A stretch of 64,000 nt of DNA from Shewanella aquimarina. GTDB taxonomy: Bacteria; Pseudomonadota; Gammaproteobacteria; Enterobacterales; Shewanellaceae. The DNA lies in NCBI RefSeq assembly GCF_023349185.1, contig NZ_JAKIKY010000014.1:1-64000 (forward strand), written 5' to 3'. Shown here piece by piece: positions 48,431 through 57,693 of this stretch (the first letter of the stretch is position 1; every line of letters begins with the position of its first letter). Made by a program: the position numbers and the translations under genes. A model generated the notes under the pieces. The model did not search any database. It worked only from the letters and a program-made list of their open reading frames with translations, and was not told where the DNA came from.

Positions 48431-48443
48431 TGGAGGCAGTACC

Positions 48444-49775
48444 ATGTTTCTAGCACAAGAGATTATTCGTAAAAAACGTAATGGCGAAGTGTTGTCGACT
48501 CAAGAGATCCAGTTTTTCGTTCAAGGGATCACTAACAACACAGTTTCTGAAGGCCAAATCGCTGCACTGGGTATGGCGGTCTATTTTAAAGACATGAACA
48601 TGGATGAACGTATTGCGCTGACGACAGCCATGCGTGACTCTGGTACCGTTCTTAACTGGAAAAACCTTGGCTTAGATGGCCCTATCATAGACAAGCACAG
48701 CACGGGCGGTGTGGGCGATGTGATCAGCCTGATGCTTGGCCCCATGGCAGCCGCCTGTGGCGGATATGTGCCCATGATTTCCGGCCGTGGCCTTGGCCAT
48801 ACCGGCGGAACCCTGGATAAGTTTGATGCGATTCCAGGGTACCAGACGGAGCCCGACAGCGACCTGTTCAGAAAAGTTGTTAAAGAAGCCGGTGTCGCCA
48901 TCATAGGTCAAACAGGTGACCTAGTCCCCGCCGATAAGCGCTTCTATTCAATTCGCGATAATACCGCAACCGTTGAATCCATCTCTCTCATCACAGCTTC
49001 TATTCTTTCTAAGAAACTCGCCGCCGGTCTCGATGCATTAGCCATGGATGTTAAGGTGGGTAGCGGCGCCTTTATGCCGACCTATGAAGCCTCTGAAGAG
49101 CTGGCTCGCAGTATCACAGCCGTGGCAAATGGTGCCGGCACAAAGACAACTGCGCTGCTGACCGACATGAACCAGGTGCTGGCCTCATGTGCGGGTAACG
49201 CGGTGGAAGTGAAGGAAGCGGTTGATTTCCTCACGGGTGCATACCGTAACCCACGTCTGTATGAAGTGACCATGGGTCTGTGTGCCGAGATGCTACAGTT
49301 AGGCGGCTTGGCCGCTAACGAAGCCGAGGCGCGTGACAAGCTCAATCGTGTGCTGGATAACGGTAAGGCTGCCGATATCTTTGGCCGCATGATTTCTGGC
49401 CTAGGTGGCCCTGCAGACTTTATCGAAAACTATGCTAAGTATCTGCCACAGTCGCAGATCATTCGTCCTGTCTACGCCGACCGTAGTGGTTTTGCAACCT
49501 CTATGGATACCCGTGAGCTTGGTCTTGCGGTGGTGACCCTAGGCGGTGGACGTCGTAAGCCAGGTGATGCCCTAGACTACAGTGTGGGCTTGACCCAAGT
49601 CTGTGCACTGGGCGATGAGATCACCTCAGATAAGCCGATTGCCATGGTACATGCGCAATCTGAAAGCGCCTTCGAAGAAGCGGCGGCAGCCGTGAAGAAA
49701 GCGATTCACATTGGCGATGAAGCGCCAGAGAAAACACCAGAGATCTATCGTTACATTCGTCAGTCAGATCTCTAG
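48444..49775 (+). CDS. deoA: Thymidine phosphorylase
   Basis: Phosphorolysis of thymidine and deoxyuridine to the base and deoxyribose-1-phosphate. [18 protein letters not shown] opens the protein. [24 protein letters not shown] (KHSTGGVGD and [10 protein letters not shown]) is the phosphate/substrate region, and [16 protein letters not shown] and [11 protein letters not shown] follow. The start at ATG 48444 has GGAGG upstream and gives 443 residues (E. coli 440). The longer frame from 48378 runs through the inverted repeats and is rejected. deoB follows after 11 bases. Confidence 0.96.
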   Translation: MFLAQEIIRKKRNGEVLSTQEIQFFVQGITNNTVSEGQIAALGMAVYFKDMNMDERIALTTAMRDSGTVLNWKNLGLDGPIIDKHSTGGVGDVISLMLGPMAAACGGYVPMISGRGLGHTGGTLDKFDAIPGYQTEPDSDLFRKVVKEAGVAIIGQTGDLVPADKRFYSIRDNTATVESISLITASILSKKLAAGLDALAMDVKVGSGAFMPTYEASEELARSITAVANGAGTKTTALLTDMNQVLASCAGNAVEVKEAVDFLTGAYRNPRLYEVTMGLCAEMLQLGGLAANEAEARDKLNRVLDNGKAADIFGRMISGLGGPADFIENYAKYLPQSQIIRPVYADRSGFATSMDTRELGLAVVTLGGGRRKPGDALDYSVGLTQVCALGDEITSDKPIAMVHAQSESAFEEAAAAVKKAIHIGDEAPEKTPEIYRYIRQSDL

Positions 49776-49786
49776 GAGAGTAAAAG

Positions 49787-51004
49787 ATGAAAAGAACTGT
49801 CATTATGATGCTCGACTCCTTCGGGGTCGGTGCAGCAAAAGATGCTGAAGCCTTTGGCGACACAGGTTCAAACACCTTCGGTCATATTGCTAAGGCGTGT
49901 GCCGAAGGCAAGGCAAACGAAGGTCGCGAAGGTCCGCTTAAGCTACCTAACCTGGCCAAACTCGGCCTGGCAATGGCCGCTAAAGAGAGCACAGGCAGCT
50001 TTGCTGAAGGCTTCGGTGACGATGTCGAAGTGATCGGTGCCTACGGTCATGCCGATGAGCTCAGCTCGGGTAAAGACACCCCGAGTGGTCACTGGGAAAT
50101 GGCGGGCGTGCCCGTACTGTACGAGTGGGGTTACTTTAGCGACCTGCAAAACTCTTTCCCTAAAGAGCTGACAGATAAGATCCTCGAGCGCGCTGGTTTG
50201 TCTGGCTTCCTGGGTAACTGCCATGCCTCAGGCACGGCGATTCTCGAAGAGCTGGGTGAAGAGCATATGCGTTCTGGTCTGCCTATCTTCTATACCTCGG
50301 CCGATTCTGTATTCCAGATCGCCTGTCACGAAGAGACATTTGGTCTGGATAACCTCTACACCTTGTGTCAGATCGCCCGTGAAGAGCTTGAGCCTTACAA
50401 CATCGGCCGCGTTATCGCCCGTCCATTCGTTGGCACAGGCCCGAGCGATTTCGCCCGTACCGGTAACCGCAAAGACTACGCGGTCGAGCCACCATCAAAG
50501 ACAGTGCTGGACAAGCTGAAAGAAGCCGGCGGTGAAGTGGTGAGTGTGGGTAAGATTGCCGACATCTATGCTCACTGCGGTATCACCAAGAAGGTGAAGG
50601 CCACAGGTTTGGAAGCCCTGTTCGATGCTACGCTTGAGCAAGTGAAACAGGCTGGCGACCGCACCATAGTCTTCACTAACTTCGTCGATTTCGACTCTCA
50701 CTATGGCCATCGCCGTGACATTGCTGGTTATGCCCGTGCACTGGAGTATTTCGACAGCCGCTTGCCAGAGATGTTGGCACTGCTGGAGGAAGACGATCTT
50801 CTGCTGCTGACCGCAGACCATGGTTGTGACCCAACCTGGCAGGGTACAGACCATACCCGTGAGCGCGTGCCCGTATTGGCCTATGGCGCAGGTTTGGCGC
50901 CTGGTTCACTGGGTCGTCGCAATAGCTTCGCCGATATCGGCCAGAGCATTGCCAGCTACTTCGGCCTTGAGCCTATGGAGTACGGCGAGTCATTCGTCGC
51001 CTAG
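49787..51004 (+). CDS. deoB: Phosphopentomutase
   Basis: Converts (deoxy)ribose-1-phosphate to the 5-phosphate, linking DeoA/DeoD to DeoC. An alkaline-phosphatase superfamily enzyme, 405 residues, with [11 protein letters not shown] at the metal site, [26 protein letters not shown] (phosphorylated Thr in the KDTPSGHWE motif), [18 protein letters not shown] and [12 protein letters not shown] precedes the ATG. It lies directly downstream of deoA, so the two are probably cotranscribed. Confidence 0.97.
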   Translation: MKRTVIMMLDSFGVGAAKDAEAFGDTGSNTFGHIAKACAEGKANEGREGPLKLPNLAKLGLAMAAKESTGSFAEGFGDDVEVIGAYGHADELSSGKDTPSGHWEMAGVPVLYEWGYFSDLQNSFPKELTDKILERAGLSGFLGNCHASGTAILEELGEEHMRSGLPIFYTSADSVFQIACHEETFGLDNLYTLCQIAREELEPYNIGRVIARPFVGTGPSDFARTGNRKDYAVEPPSKTVLDKLKEAGGEVVSVGKIADIYAHCGITKKVKATGLEALFDATLEQVKQAGDRTIVFTNFVDFDSHYGHRRDIAGYARALEYFDSRLPEMLALLEEDDLLLLTADHGCDPTWQGTDHTRERVPVLAYGAGLAPGSLGRRNSFADIGQSIASYFGLEPMEYGESFVA

Positions 51005-51114
51005 GCAAATAAGGATGACTTAAGGTCATCCTGCTACAATATTATGATTTGGTGGCTTAAATTGGGCCACCGCTACTAGAAAAAGACTTAAGTCTAAAAA
51101 TAGGGGTTATATAG

Positions 51115-51825
51115 ATGGCTACACCACACATTAATGCTGTTGACGGTGCATTCGCTGATACAGTGCTTTTCCCAGGCGATCCACTGCGTGCTAAGTACAT
51201 TGCTGAAACTTTCCTAGAGAATGTTGAGCAGGTCACTGACGTACGTAACATGCTAGGCTTCACAGGTACTTACAAAGGCGTTCGTATCTCTGTAATGGGT
51301 TCTGGTATGGGTATCCCTTCTTGCTCTATCTATGCGACTGAGCTGATCAAAGACTACGGCGTGAAAAACCTGATCCGCGTAGGTACTTGTGGTGCGATCA
51401 GCACAGACGTTAAAGTACGTGACGTGATCATCGGTATGGGTGCTTGCACCGATTCACAAGTTAACCGTCTACGTTTCAAGGGCCAAGACTTCGCTGCTAT
51501 CTGTGACTACGGTCTGCTGAGCGCGGTAGTTAAGGCTGCCGAAGAGAAGGGCACTAAGTACCGCGTAGGTAACGTGTTCTCTGCCGACCTGTTCTACACG
51601 CCAGATCCAGAAATGTTCGACGTGATGGAAAAGATGGACGTGCTAGGCGTCGAGATGGAAGCTGCCGGTCTATACGGCGTTGCTAAAGAGTTCGGTGCTA
51701 AGGCGCTATGTGTGGTAACAGTATCTGACCATATCCGTACCGGTGAAAAGACCTCTTCTGACGAGCGTCAAACCACCTTCAACGAAATGATCGAAATGAC
51801 ACTGGAAGCGGCAATTACTCTGTAA
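51115..51825 (+). CDS. deoD: Purine nucleoside phosphorylase
   Basis: Hexameric bacterial-type PNP that splits purine (deoxy)nucleosides. Length 236. MATPHINA start, [64 protein letters not shown] (substrate Glu pair) and VSDHIRTGE (catalytic Asp). It is 110 bases after deoB, with GGGG upstream of the ATG. A strong terminator closes the nucleoside block. Confidence 0.97.
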   Translation: MATPHINAVDGAFADTVLFPGDPLRAKYIAETFLENVEQVTDVRNMLGFTGTYKGVRISVMGSGMGIPSCSIYATELIKDYGVKNLIRVGTCGAISTDVKVRDVIIGMGACTDSQVNRLRFKGQDFAAICDYGLLSAVVKAAEEKGTKYRVGNVFSADLFYTPDPEMFDVMEKMDVLGVEMEAAGLYGVAKEFGAKALCVVTVSDHIRTGEKTSSDERQTTFNEMIEMTLEAAITL

Positions 51826-51846
51826 TTATCACGCTAGTGTTGAATA

Positions 51847-51873
51847 AAAACGGGCCAATCGGCCCGTTTTTTT
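51847..51873. terminator. Bidirectional terminator between deoD and ytjB
   Basis: AAAACGGGCC / GGCCCGTTTT with loop AATC has an A-run before and a T-run after the stem, serving the convergent deoD and ytjB genes. Confidence 0.92.
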
Positions 51874-51969
51874 ATATCTGTGGTCAACTTGTCTAATGAC
51901 GCCTTTACCCCGCTGGAGTTTGCTCAGGCTCGCCTGCTGCTTCTCTTTTATTGGTTTTCGGGCATTCGT

Positions 51970-52761
51970 TTACCTGGCATTTGCTTCGCCGTCATCTTTT
52001 TCGCCGTTTTGAGATGCGCCTTTTTTGGCGTGGTCGGTATCATCGGCTGTGTCTGAGGAGCGCTCGGCATCATCGTATTCCTGTTCCTTATCTGTGCCTA
52101 GGGTGGCGGCTATCTTCTTACCGAGTCTGCTCTTGGTCTGGCGACGCTCGAAGTCGGCCCGTTTAAAGGAGAGGGCACGGGAGAGCAGCATGCCGATGAG
52201 CCCGGCGATGATCAACATCATCTGCTGTTGCTCCATGTTGAGCTGGTGCGCCTCCTTGATCTCGTTGAAGAAGCGCTGCGGCACTAACCTGACCTCGATA
52301 TAGCCAAGGTTTTTATCATCCTGGAGCACGGCCTCGACATAGGGGGGGTAAGGTGCCAGTAGAGCCCTTAGCTCTTCCGATTCAGGCTCGAGCGGCTCGT
52401 CGGTGACGCTCTGGGCGAAGGCTAGGCGTTGCCCCTTCTCGCTGAAGATGGTGGCTGACACCACCTTGGGGTCCAGTACCAATGCACTGGTGAGCCACTG
52501 CAGTTGCTCATCATTTTGCAGCTGCAAGGCCGGCGCGGCGCCATAGGCGGTCTGTTGCACCAATAAACGAGCCATCTTTTGGGTTTGGGACTTTAGAAGC
52601 TGTTGACCTTGTAGTAGGCTAGTTTCCCATAATTGGAACAAGCCCACCATGAGGGCGACAGCGACACTGATCTGCAGCAGTCGTGTCAGCCTTTGGGTCT
52701 TTTTGAGTCCTTTAAGAAAAAACACTTTGTACCTGAAGATGATAAGGGTTTTATTAATCAT
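51970..52761 (-). CDS. ytjB: Inner-membrane AhpA/YtjB-like protein
   Basis: A 263-residue membrane protein. The first helix is near 28-45 (LLQISVAVALMVGLFQLW). A periplasmic domain of about 130 residues contains MARLLVQQTAYGAAPALQ and LGYIEVRLV. A second helix (MLIIAGLIGMLLSRALSF) is near 182-199 and the charged cytoplasmic tail is rich in Asp, Glu and Lys. The layout and the divergent position next to serB match E. coli ytjB (smp), whose role is poorly known. The start is uncertain; the first ATG at 52761 has a weak ribosome-binding site, and only 42 bases separate it from serB. Confidence 0.7.
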   Translation of the reverse strand: MINKTLIIFRYKVFFLKGLKKTQRLTRLLQISVAVALMVGLFQLWETSLLQGQQLLKSQTQKMARLLVQQTAYGAAPALQLQNDEQLQWLTSALVLDPKVVSATIFSEKGQRLAFAQSVTDEPLEPESEELRALLAPYPPYVEAVLQDDKNLGYIEVRLVPQRFFNEIKEAHQLNMEQQQMMLIIAGLIGMLLSRALSFKRADFERRQTKSRLGKKIAATLGTDKEQEYDDAERSSDTADDTDHAKKGASQNGEKDDGEANAR

Positions 52762-52803
52762 AATGGATTATCTTCTAACCCGATACCCGGAGACGCACGA
52801 CTA

Positions 52804-53787
52804 ATGGCAAATCAGCAACAAAATCCTCTGTTTTCATGGCTCTATGATGAGGTTAGCGCGAGTATCACCCTGAATGGCTGTCTCTTTTCACGCCATGAGG
52901 AAGCAAGCGCCCCCAACGCTGATTTACGCCTGCGTCTGGTCTATCAGGATGCTCAGTGCCAGGGCGACATCGCCGAGCAGCTTTTGTCCTGTGCGCAGCC
53001 GATGAGTCTTGCGGTGATCACGCGCCAAAACGATCTAGCCTGTATTGAGCTCTGTCTCGATAAACAGGCAGGGCAGAAGCTGGCCGACGCCCTGGCGGCG
53101 AGGGACGATATTGAGCTCTTGTATATTGGTGGCCAGCAGCCAAGGCTGGACCAACCGGGACTGCTGGTAATGGACATGGACTCGACGGCGATTCAGATTG
53201 AGTGTATCGACGAGTTGGCGGCCATGGCCGGGGTTGGCGAGGCGGTGGCCGAGGTTACCGAGCGCGCCATGCAGGGCGAGCTGGATTTCGAGCAGAGTCT
53301 GCGCCAGCGAGTGGCCAAGCTGGCGGGCGCCGATGCCGGCATCATAGATACCCTGTGCGGCCAACTGCCGCTAATGCCGGGTCTCGAGGTGATGGTGGCA
53401 GAGCTGCAGGCCCATGGTTGGCGTTTGGTGCTGGCGTCGGGGGGCTTCACACCCTTTGTGGGCCATCTAAAGCAGCAACTTAGCTTAGATGCGGCCTATG
53501 CCAACGAACTTGTGATCGTCGAGGGCAAGCTAAAAGGCGAGGTGATAGGCACAGTGGTGGATGCTCAGTTTAAGGCCGATACCGTGCTACGCAGCGCCGA
53601 GACCTGGCAGATTCCTGTCGGCCAACGCTTAGCCATAGGCGATGGCGCCAACGATATCCCCATGGTGCAGGCGGCCGATTTTGGCATCGCCTACCATGCC
53701 AAGCCTAAGTTGCAGGCGGCTGCCGATGCGGCGATTGCCAAGCTGGATCTGCGGGTGCTGCCCTTTATGTTAGTTAACCTGGCTTAG
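52804..53787 (+). CDS. serB: Phosphoserine phosphatase
   Basis: Final step of serine synthesis. A HAD-superfamily enzyme of 327 residues. The N-terminal ACT-like region (1 to about 115) is variable. The catalytic domain starts LLVMDMDSTAIQIECIDELA with the nucleophile Asp in DMDST (motif I). It continues with ERAMQGELDFEQSLRQRV, VLASGGFTPF (motif II Ser), LKQQLSLDAAYANEL and AIGDGANDIPMVQAADFGIAYHAKP (motifs III/IV). The ATG at 52804 follows CCGGAG. The longer frame from 52633 runs antisense through ytjB and is rejected. Confidence 0.96.
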   Translation: MANQQQNPLFSWLYDEVSASITLNGCLFSRHEEASAPNADLRLRLVYQDAQCQGDIAEQLLSCAQPMSLAVITRQNDLACIELCLDKQAGQKLADALAARDDIELLYIGGQQPRLDQPGLLVMDMDSTAIQIECIDELAAMAGVGEAVAEVTERAMQGELDFEQSLRQRVAKLAGADAGIIDTLCGQLPLMPGLEVMVAELQAHGWRLVLASGGFTPFVGHLKQQLSLDAAYANELVIVEGKLKGEVIGTVVDAQFKADTVLRSAETWQIPVGQRLAIGDGANDIPMVQAADFGIAYHAKPKLQAAADAAIAKLDLRVLPFMLVNLA

Positions 53788-53822
53788 AGAGATTTTTGTT
53801 TCCAGCCAAGGATGAATCGATA

Positions 53823-53847
53823 GGCTCGCATGATGCGGGCCTTTTAT
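53823..53847 (+). terminator. Rho-independent terminator of serB
   Basis: GGCTCGCA / TGCGGGCC with loop TGA, one G-U pair, is followed by TTTTATTT. Confidence 0.8.
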
Positions 53848-54032
53848 TTGGGCTATTTATGAAGAGACCCCAATAAGGCTCGCGTTTAAAATCAATCTTT
53901 TATCTTTGATCTACAAGTCATTATCTTTAAACGCATGTTTAAGACAGTTTTGCGCTTGTTTTTTGCTTTTTTGTACTTGAGTTACCCCTTTAAAGTCAGT
54001 ACCTTAAATCAAATTTTATTCGGATATCTTCT

Positions 54033-54950
54033 GTGTCGGCTCCGATCCAAGAATCACGTTTTATTCCCTATCATCAGGGGCAACTACACCTGCGTCTGCT
54101 TAAGCGGCCCGATGCCGACATGAGCAGGCCGCCTATTTTGATGCTCCACGGCGCCATGTCTAACGGCCGGGTCTTCTATAGCGACAAAGGCAGGGGACTG
54201 GGTTGTTACCTGGCCGAGGCGGGGTTTGTGGTCTACGTGCTCGACACCCTGGGACGGGGGCTGAGTACCCCTAAACTGAGCACTGGCGCCAGTCATGGGC
54301 AGGGCGAGGTGATCCGCGAGCAGCTTCCGCTGGTGCAGCACTATATCCTGTCGCAACATCCGCAGGCACATAGGGTGCACTGGTGTGCCCACTCCTGGGG
54401 AGGCGTGCTGATGGCCAGCGCCATCGCGCGTTTCGAATTCTTTCAGACCAGTGTCGCCTCGCTGTTGACCTTCGGCAGCAAGCGGGCGATCAAGGTACGT
54501 TCATTCAAGAAGTGGCTGATGGTGGATCTGGTCTGGAACAGGCTGGCTCCTGCGATTGCTGCCGGCCATGGGTACCTGGCCGCCGATCGCTGGCGCATGG
54601 GAATGGACAATGAGAGTAAGGCCTCTCTGTCCCAGAGTATCGACTGGGTCAGAGGAGACTGGATAGATCACGACGACGGGTTTGATTATGCGAAGGCGGC
54701 TAGTGATTTGGGGGTGAAACAGGGCTGGCCTAAGGCCTGGTTTATCGCCGGCAAGGGGGACCAAGTGCTGGGCAATCCTGCCGACGTGCAGCGCATGATA
54801 AAGGAGTGTCATCTTAAGCAGGTGACCTATAGCCTGCTCAGTAAGGCGAACGGCAACCTGCATGACTATGGCCACGCCGAGATGCTCACCCATAAAGATG
54901 CCATACGGGACCATTTTCCCCAGGTGCTGAGCTGGTACCGCGCGCTCTAA
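54033..54950 (+). CDS. Alpha/beta-hydrolase fold protein
   Basis: A 305-residue protein with PPILMLHGAMSNGRVFYS (oxyanion-hole HG motif near residue 40) and the nucleophile elbow AHSWGG near 119-124, giving the catalytic Ser. The late YGHAEMLTHK supplies the likely catalytic His, and GKGDQVLGNP the acid. The start is GTG 54033. No signal peptide is present. Substrate is unknown; esterase or lipase-like activity is only inferred from the fold. It ends 14 bases from the end of the convergent PilZ-protein gene. Confidence 0.82.
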   Translation: MSAPIQESRFIPYHQGQLHLRLLKRPDADMSRPPILMLHGAMSNGRVFYSDKGRGLGCYLAEAGFVVYVLDTLGRGLSTPKLSTGASHGQGEVIREQLPLVQHYILSQHPQAHRVHWCAHSWGGVLMASAIARFEFFQTSVASLLTFGSKRAIKVRSFKKWLMVDLVWNRLAPAIAAGHGYLAADRWRMGMDNESKASLSQSIDWVRGDWIDHDDGFDYAKAASDLGVKQGWPKAWFIAGKGDQVLGNPADVQRMIKECHLKQVTYSLLSKANGNLHDYGHAEMLTHKDAIRDHFPQVLSWYRAL

Positions 54951-54964
54951 CGCTCTAGTGCTGG

Positions 54965-57358
54965 TTAAGCGCCTAGATTTTCATTGTGTAACTGCGGATA
55001 GCGCAGCATTACTTCGTCGGTAATATCCAGCAGTTCACCCACGCCTATGATGTGCCACATCAAGTGTTCCAGCTTCTTGGCCTTGTGCTGGGCGTGTAGG
55101 CCAATATATTCCAGCTCGCGCCTGATGTAGTTGATATCCGGCTTGCCGGCGGCGCCGCGGTAGATGCGAAGCGCCATGAAGCGGCCCAGATTTTGACTCT
55201 GTCTGATGAAGTGCAGCTGGGCTTGTTCATCGCCTATCTCCTTAGGCGGCAAGCACTTTATCTTGATCCGTCCCTGAGACTGACGGGAGATCTGCACATA
55301 GGTCTCGAAAAACTCTAATCCATGTTGCGGCTTCATCTGGCGGATTGGCGTGATGAAGTCCTCTTTGAGGCGTCCCTTGTCCAGCAGGGCGCTGAGGTCG
55401 TATTTCAGTGTCTCCTGAGTCGTCGCGGCAAATAGGTCGGCGATGGCGTTGGAGTGCTTGCTCACGCCCAATACGCTCAGCTTGGCCGATTTTGCCGTCT
55501 TCTCGATGAAGTAGGGCACAGAGGCCAACTCCCTCATCAGCAGGTTTTTCAGCCCGTCTGAGAGCTCCTTCATGTCGCTATTGGCCTCGGTCAGCTTCTT
55601 GAGCTTGTCACGGTTAGCCTCGATGAGACGGCTGAGGAAGGCGACGCCGACATGGGGCGTATGACCAACCATTGCGGCCAGGTGTATGGTGACGCCATTC
55701 TTGCGGGTGCGGATCAGCCTATAGGGCAGCTGCGCCAGACGTGTCTTACCCGCCAGATGTTGCAGCTTGGGAAAGGCGACCATGACAGGAGCCGTGGTAT
55801 CAAAGTCGGCTGCTTCATCTAGGGTGACCTGCAGGCCCTTGCCCGAGATATCTAAGGTAAAGCCATGGTGGCTCTGCTTGCCCTGGCTGACGGTGACTAG
55901 CGTCTTGAAGGAGAAGCGCGCCTCGTTGCGCCGCTCGGTAAATTGCAGCGACAGCAGCTTGATCTGATCTTCCAGCAGCTTCTCCTGTCCGAAACGCTTC
56001 AGCTCGTTGGCCTGATGGCCTTTGGCATCCCAGGCCTCATACTGAGGCAGAATATCTTCGTTGGTGAGATCCATAAGCTGCAGCACATGGGTGAAGCACT
56101 TGAGCTGGGCCTCTGTCAGCGAGGCGTAATAGCTCGAATCACCGGGCAAGACGCTGGATTTATAGGAGATCTCAGGGTCTATCTCATGACAGGCCAGCTT
56201 GAAGATGCGCCAACTGGCCTTGGTCGCGCCAAAGCGCAGGAAGAGGCCAAGCAGATCGCTCTGTTTTAGCTCGGCGAGACTGGCAGAATAGAAGAAGATC
56301 GCCCCTTGGGCCTGAAAGGTAAAGCAGAAAAACAGGTTGTGGTCAGGGTCTTGTGGCGCATTAAATAGTGCCTGTAGCCGCTCGTGGGTCAACATGCCGC
56401 CGAGCTGACTGACCGACTTCTCATCGACAAAATATTGCTGTAGCTTCTGGTTGTCGCGGCTCAGCAACTTATGGGTCACACGGGACTGACCATCAATCTG
56501 CTCTACATATAGGGGCAGATGAGGCAGATGGGGCAGATAGTGGCGCTCGAAGCCGAGCCCCGTGGCGGTCACCAGTATGTCGTTGATATCCACCTTGTAG
56601 CGAAACTTATAGCCCTGGATCAGGTTGGCCAACATATCGGCAAGGGCATCGCTGCCACCCGTGCGTTTCAGGCGCATCCAACAGTATTCATGGTTGCTCT
56701 CAACGTCGACCACCTGATACTCGACCCCTTTCTGCAGATCATCGAAATAGTACTCGGCGCTCAGCTCCAGCAGTTTGACGATGAGCGGCTGCTCTGGGTT
56801 GAGGCCATGGTCGACAGGTAAGCGAATACGGGCGCCGCCGACCGAGAGATCGACTGTGATCCCCTTTATCTCGCTGCGACCCGGCTGCAACACGCCGATG
56901 CGGATCGCATAGTTCATCCGCTCTTCGGCGCGATTAAAATAGCTGCCTAAGATGGCACCGCTGGCCACATAGGGAGTGAGGGCGCTATCGCCCTGAGCTT
57001 CGCCATCACGCGTGCGTTGTCGCCGCAGTTTATGTCCCTCGATGACCTGCTCATACACCCCTAGCGTGTATTGCCCCTGATACAGGGCCAGTGCCTGCAT
57101 AAAGTTCTCTTTAGCCGGGGCGTCGATAAAGTGGGTCTGGGCGCCGCTGTTAAAGGGCGCGCAGGGCAGTTCGGACCTGTCCCTGAGATCGATCACCCGG
57201 GTACAGGGAGAGGAGAGACGATTGAGTTCCATCTTGAGCAGAAAACGAGTCGAATTGGACTCGCTGGCGGTTAGATGATCAAACAGTTCCTGGAAATTGG
57301 TTTCCATCAGGAGGGGTTTTAGCTGTTCGATCAATGCCTTATGTTGCTCTAGACTCAT
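54965..57358 (-). CDS. Large protein with two PilZ domains (cyclic-di-GMP receptor candidate)
   Basis: A 797-residue soluble protein. The first PilZ-like domain is near residues 140-240: RMNYAIRIGV has a displaced arginine pair, followed by VDLSVGGARIRL. The second PilZ domain is near 470-580: ERRNEARFSF gives the canonical RxxxR and LDISGKGLQV gives the D/N-x-S-x-x-G element, so it should bind cyclic-di-GMP. The intervening and C-terminal regions are helical, charged and unrecognised, with no transmembrane segment or signal. It lies minus-strand between the hydrolase and radA. The role may be motility, adhesion or cell-surface regulation, by analogy with other PilZ receptors only. Confidence 0.82.
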   Translation of the reverse strand: MSLEQHKALIEQLKPLLMETNFQELFDHLTASESNSTRFLLKMELNRLSSPCTRVIDLRDRSELPCAPFNSGAQTHFIDAPAKENFMQALALYQGQYTLGVYEQVIEGHKLRRQRTRDGEAQGDSALTPYVASGAILGSYFNRAEERMNYAIRIGVLQPGRSEIKGITVDLSVGGARIRLPVDHGLNPEQPLIVKLLELSAEYYFDDLQKGVEYQVVDVESNHEYCWMRLKRTGGSDALADMLANLIQGYKFRYKVDINDILVTATGLGFERHYLPHLPHLPLYVEQIDGQSRVTHKLLSRDNQKLQQYFVDEKSVSQLGGMLTHERLQALFNAPQDPDHNLFFCFTFQAQGAIFFYSASLAELKQSDLLGLFLRFGATKASWRIFKLACHEIDPEISYKSSVLPGDSSYYASLTEAQLKCFTHVLQLMDLTNEDILPQYEAWDAKGHQANELKRFGQEKLLEDQIKLLSLQFTERRNEARFSFKTLVTVSQGKQSHHGFTLDISGKGLQVTLDEAADFDTTAPVMVAFPKLQHLAGKTRLAQLPYRLIRTRKNGVTIHLAAMVGHTPHVGVAFLSRLIEANRDKLKKLTEANSDMKELSDGLKNLLMRELASVPYFIEKTAKSAKLSVLGVSKHSNAIADLFAATTQETLKYDLSALLDKGRLKEDFITPIRQMKPQHGLEFFETYVQISRQSQGRIKIKCLPPKEIGDEQAQLHFIRQSQNLGRFMALRIYRGAAGKPDINYIRRELEYIGLHAQHKAKKLEHLMWHIIGVGELLDITDEVMLRYPQLHNENLGA

Positions 57359-57693
57359 GGATTATATCTTTTCGACTCAAAGTGGATGGCGCGGCTTATC
57401 TTATTGTGTCGGCGGCTTAGGTAAAAACTTGATAGCCTTTTGTTTATTCAACACAATTTGCCCTCTCAGTGAGAGACAAATTCCTAGGAGCAGTGTAAGG
57501 CATTTTGGCTTCCTTGTGGGAATCATTTTCCTCCTCTGGGGTATGGGCGATAGGGGGAAGTAGACTACAGCCGCTTAAGATACTCATGTAGAATGCCCCC
57601 ATGGAAGCGTGCGGCCCTTAGATTTTTGAGCCGAGATGGCAGATGTAGATGACGGGCGCGGCGAGATTAATGAGAAGACAAAACAGTTAAGCT
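57359..57693. other. Intergenic region between the double-PilZ gene and radA
   Basis: These 335 bases must hold divergent promoters for the PilZ gene and radA. A possible leftover frame on the plus strand (57297-57563) lacks a ribosome-binding site and is not considered a gene. No strong hairpin or clear promoter pair was recognised. Confidence 0.35.

Noticed and set aside
57297..57563. 88-codon plus-strand frame at the start of the double-PilZ gene
   Set aside because: Overlaps the start of the PilZ-protein gene on the other strand, has no ribosome-binding site and no motif.
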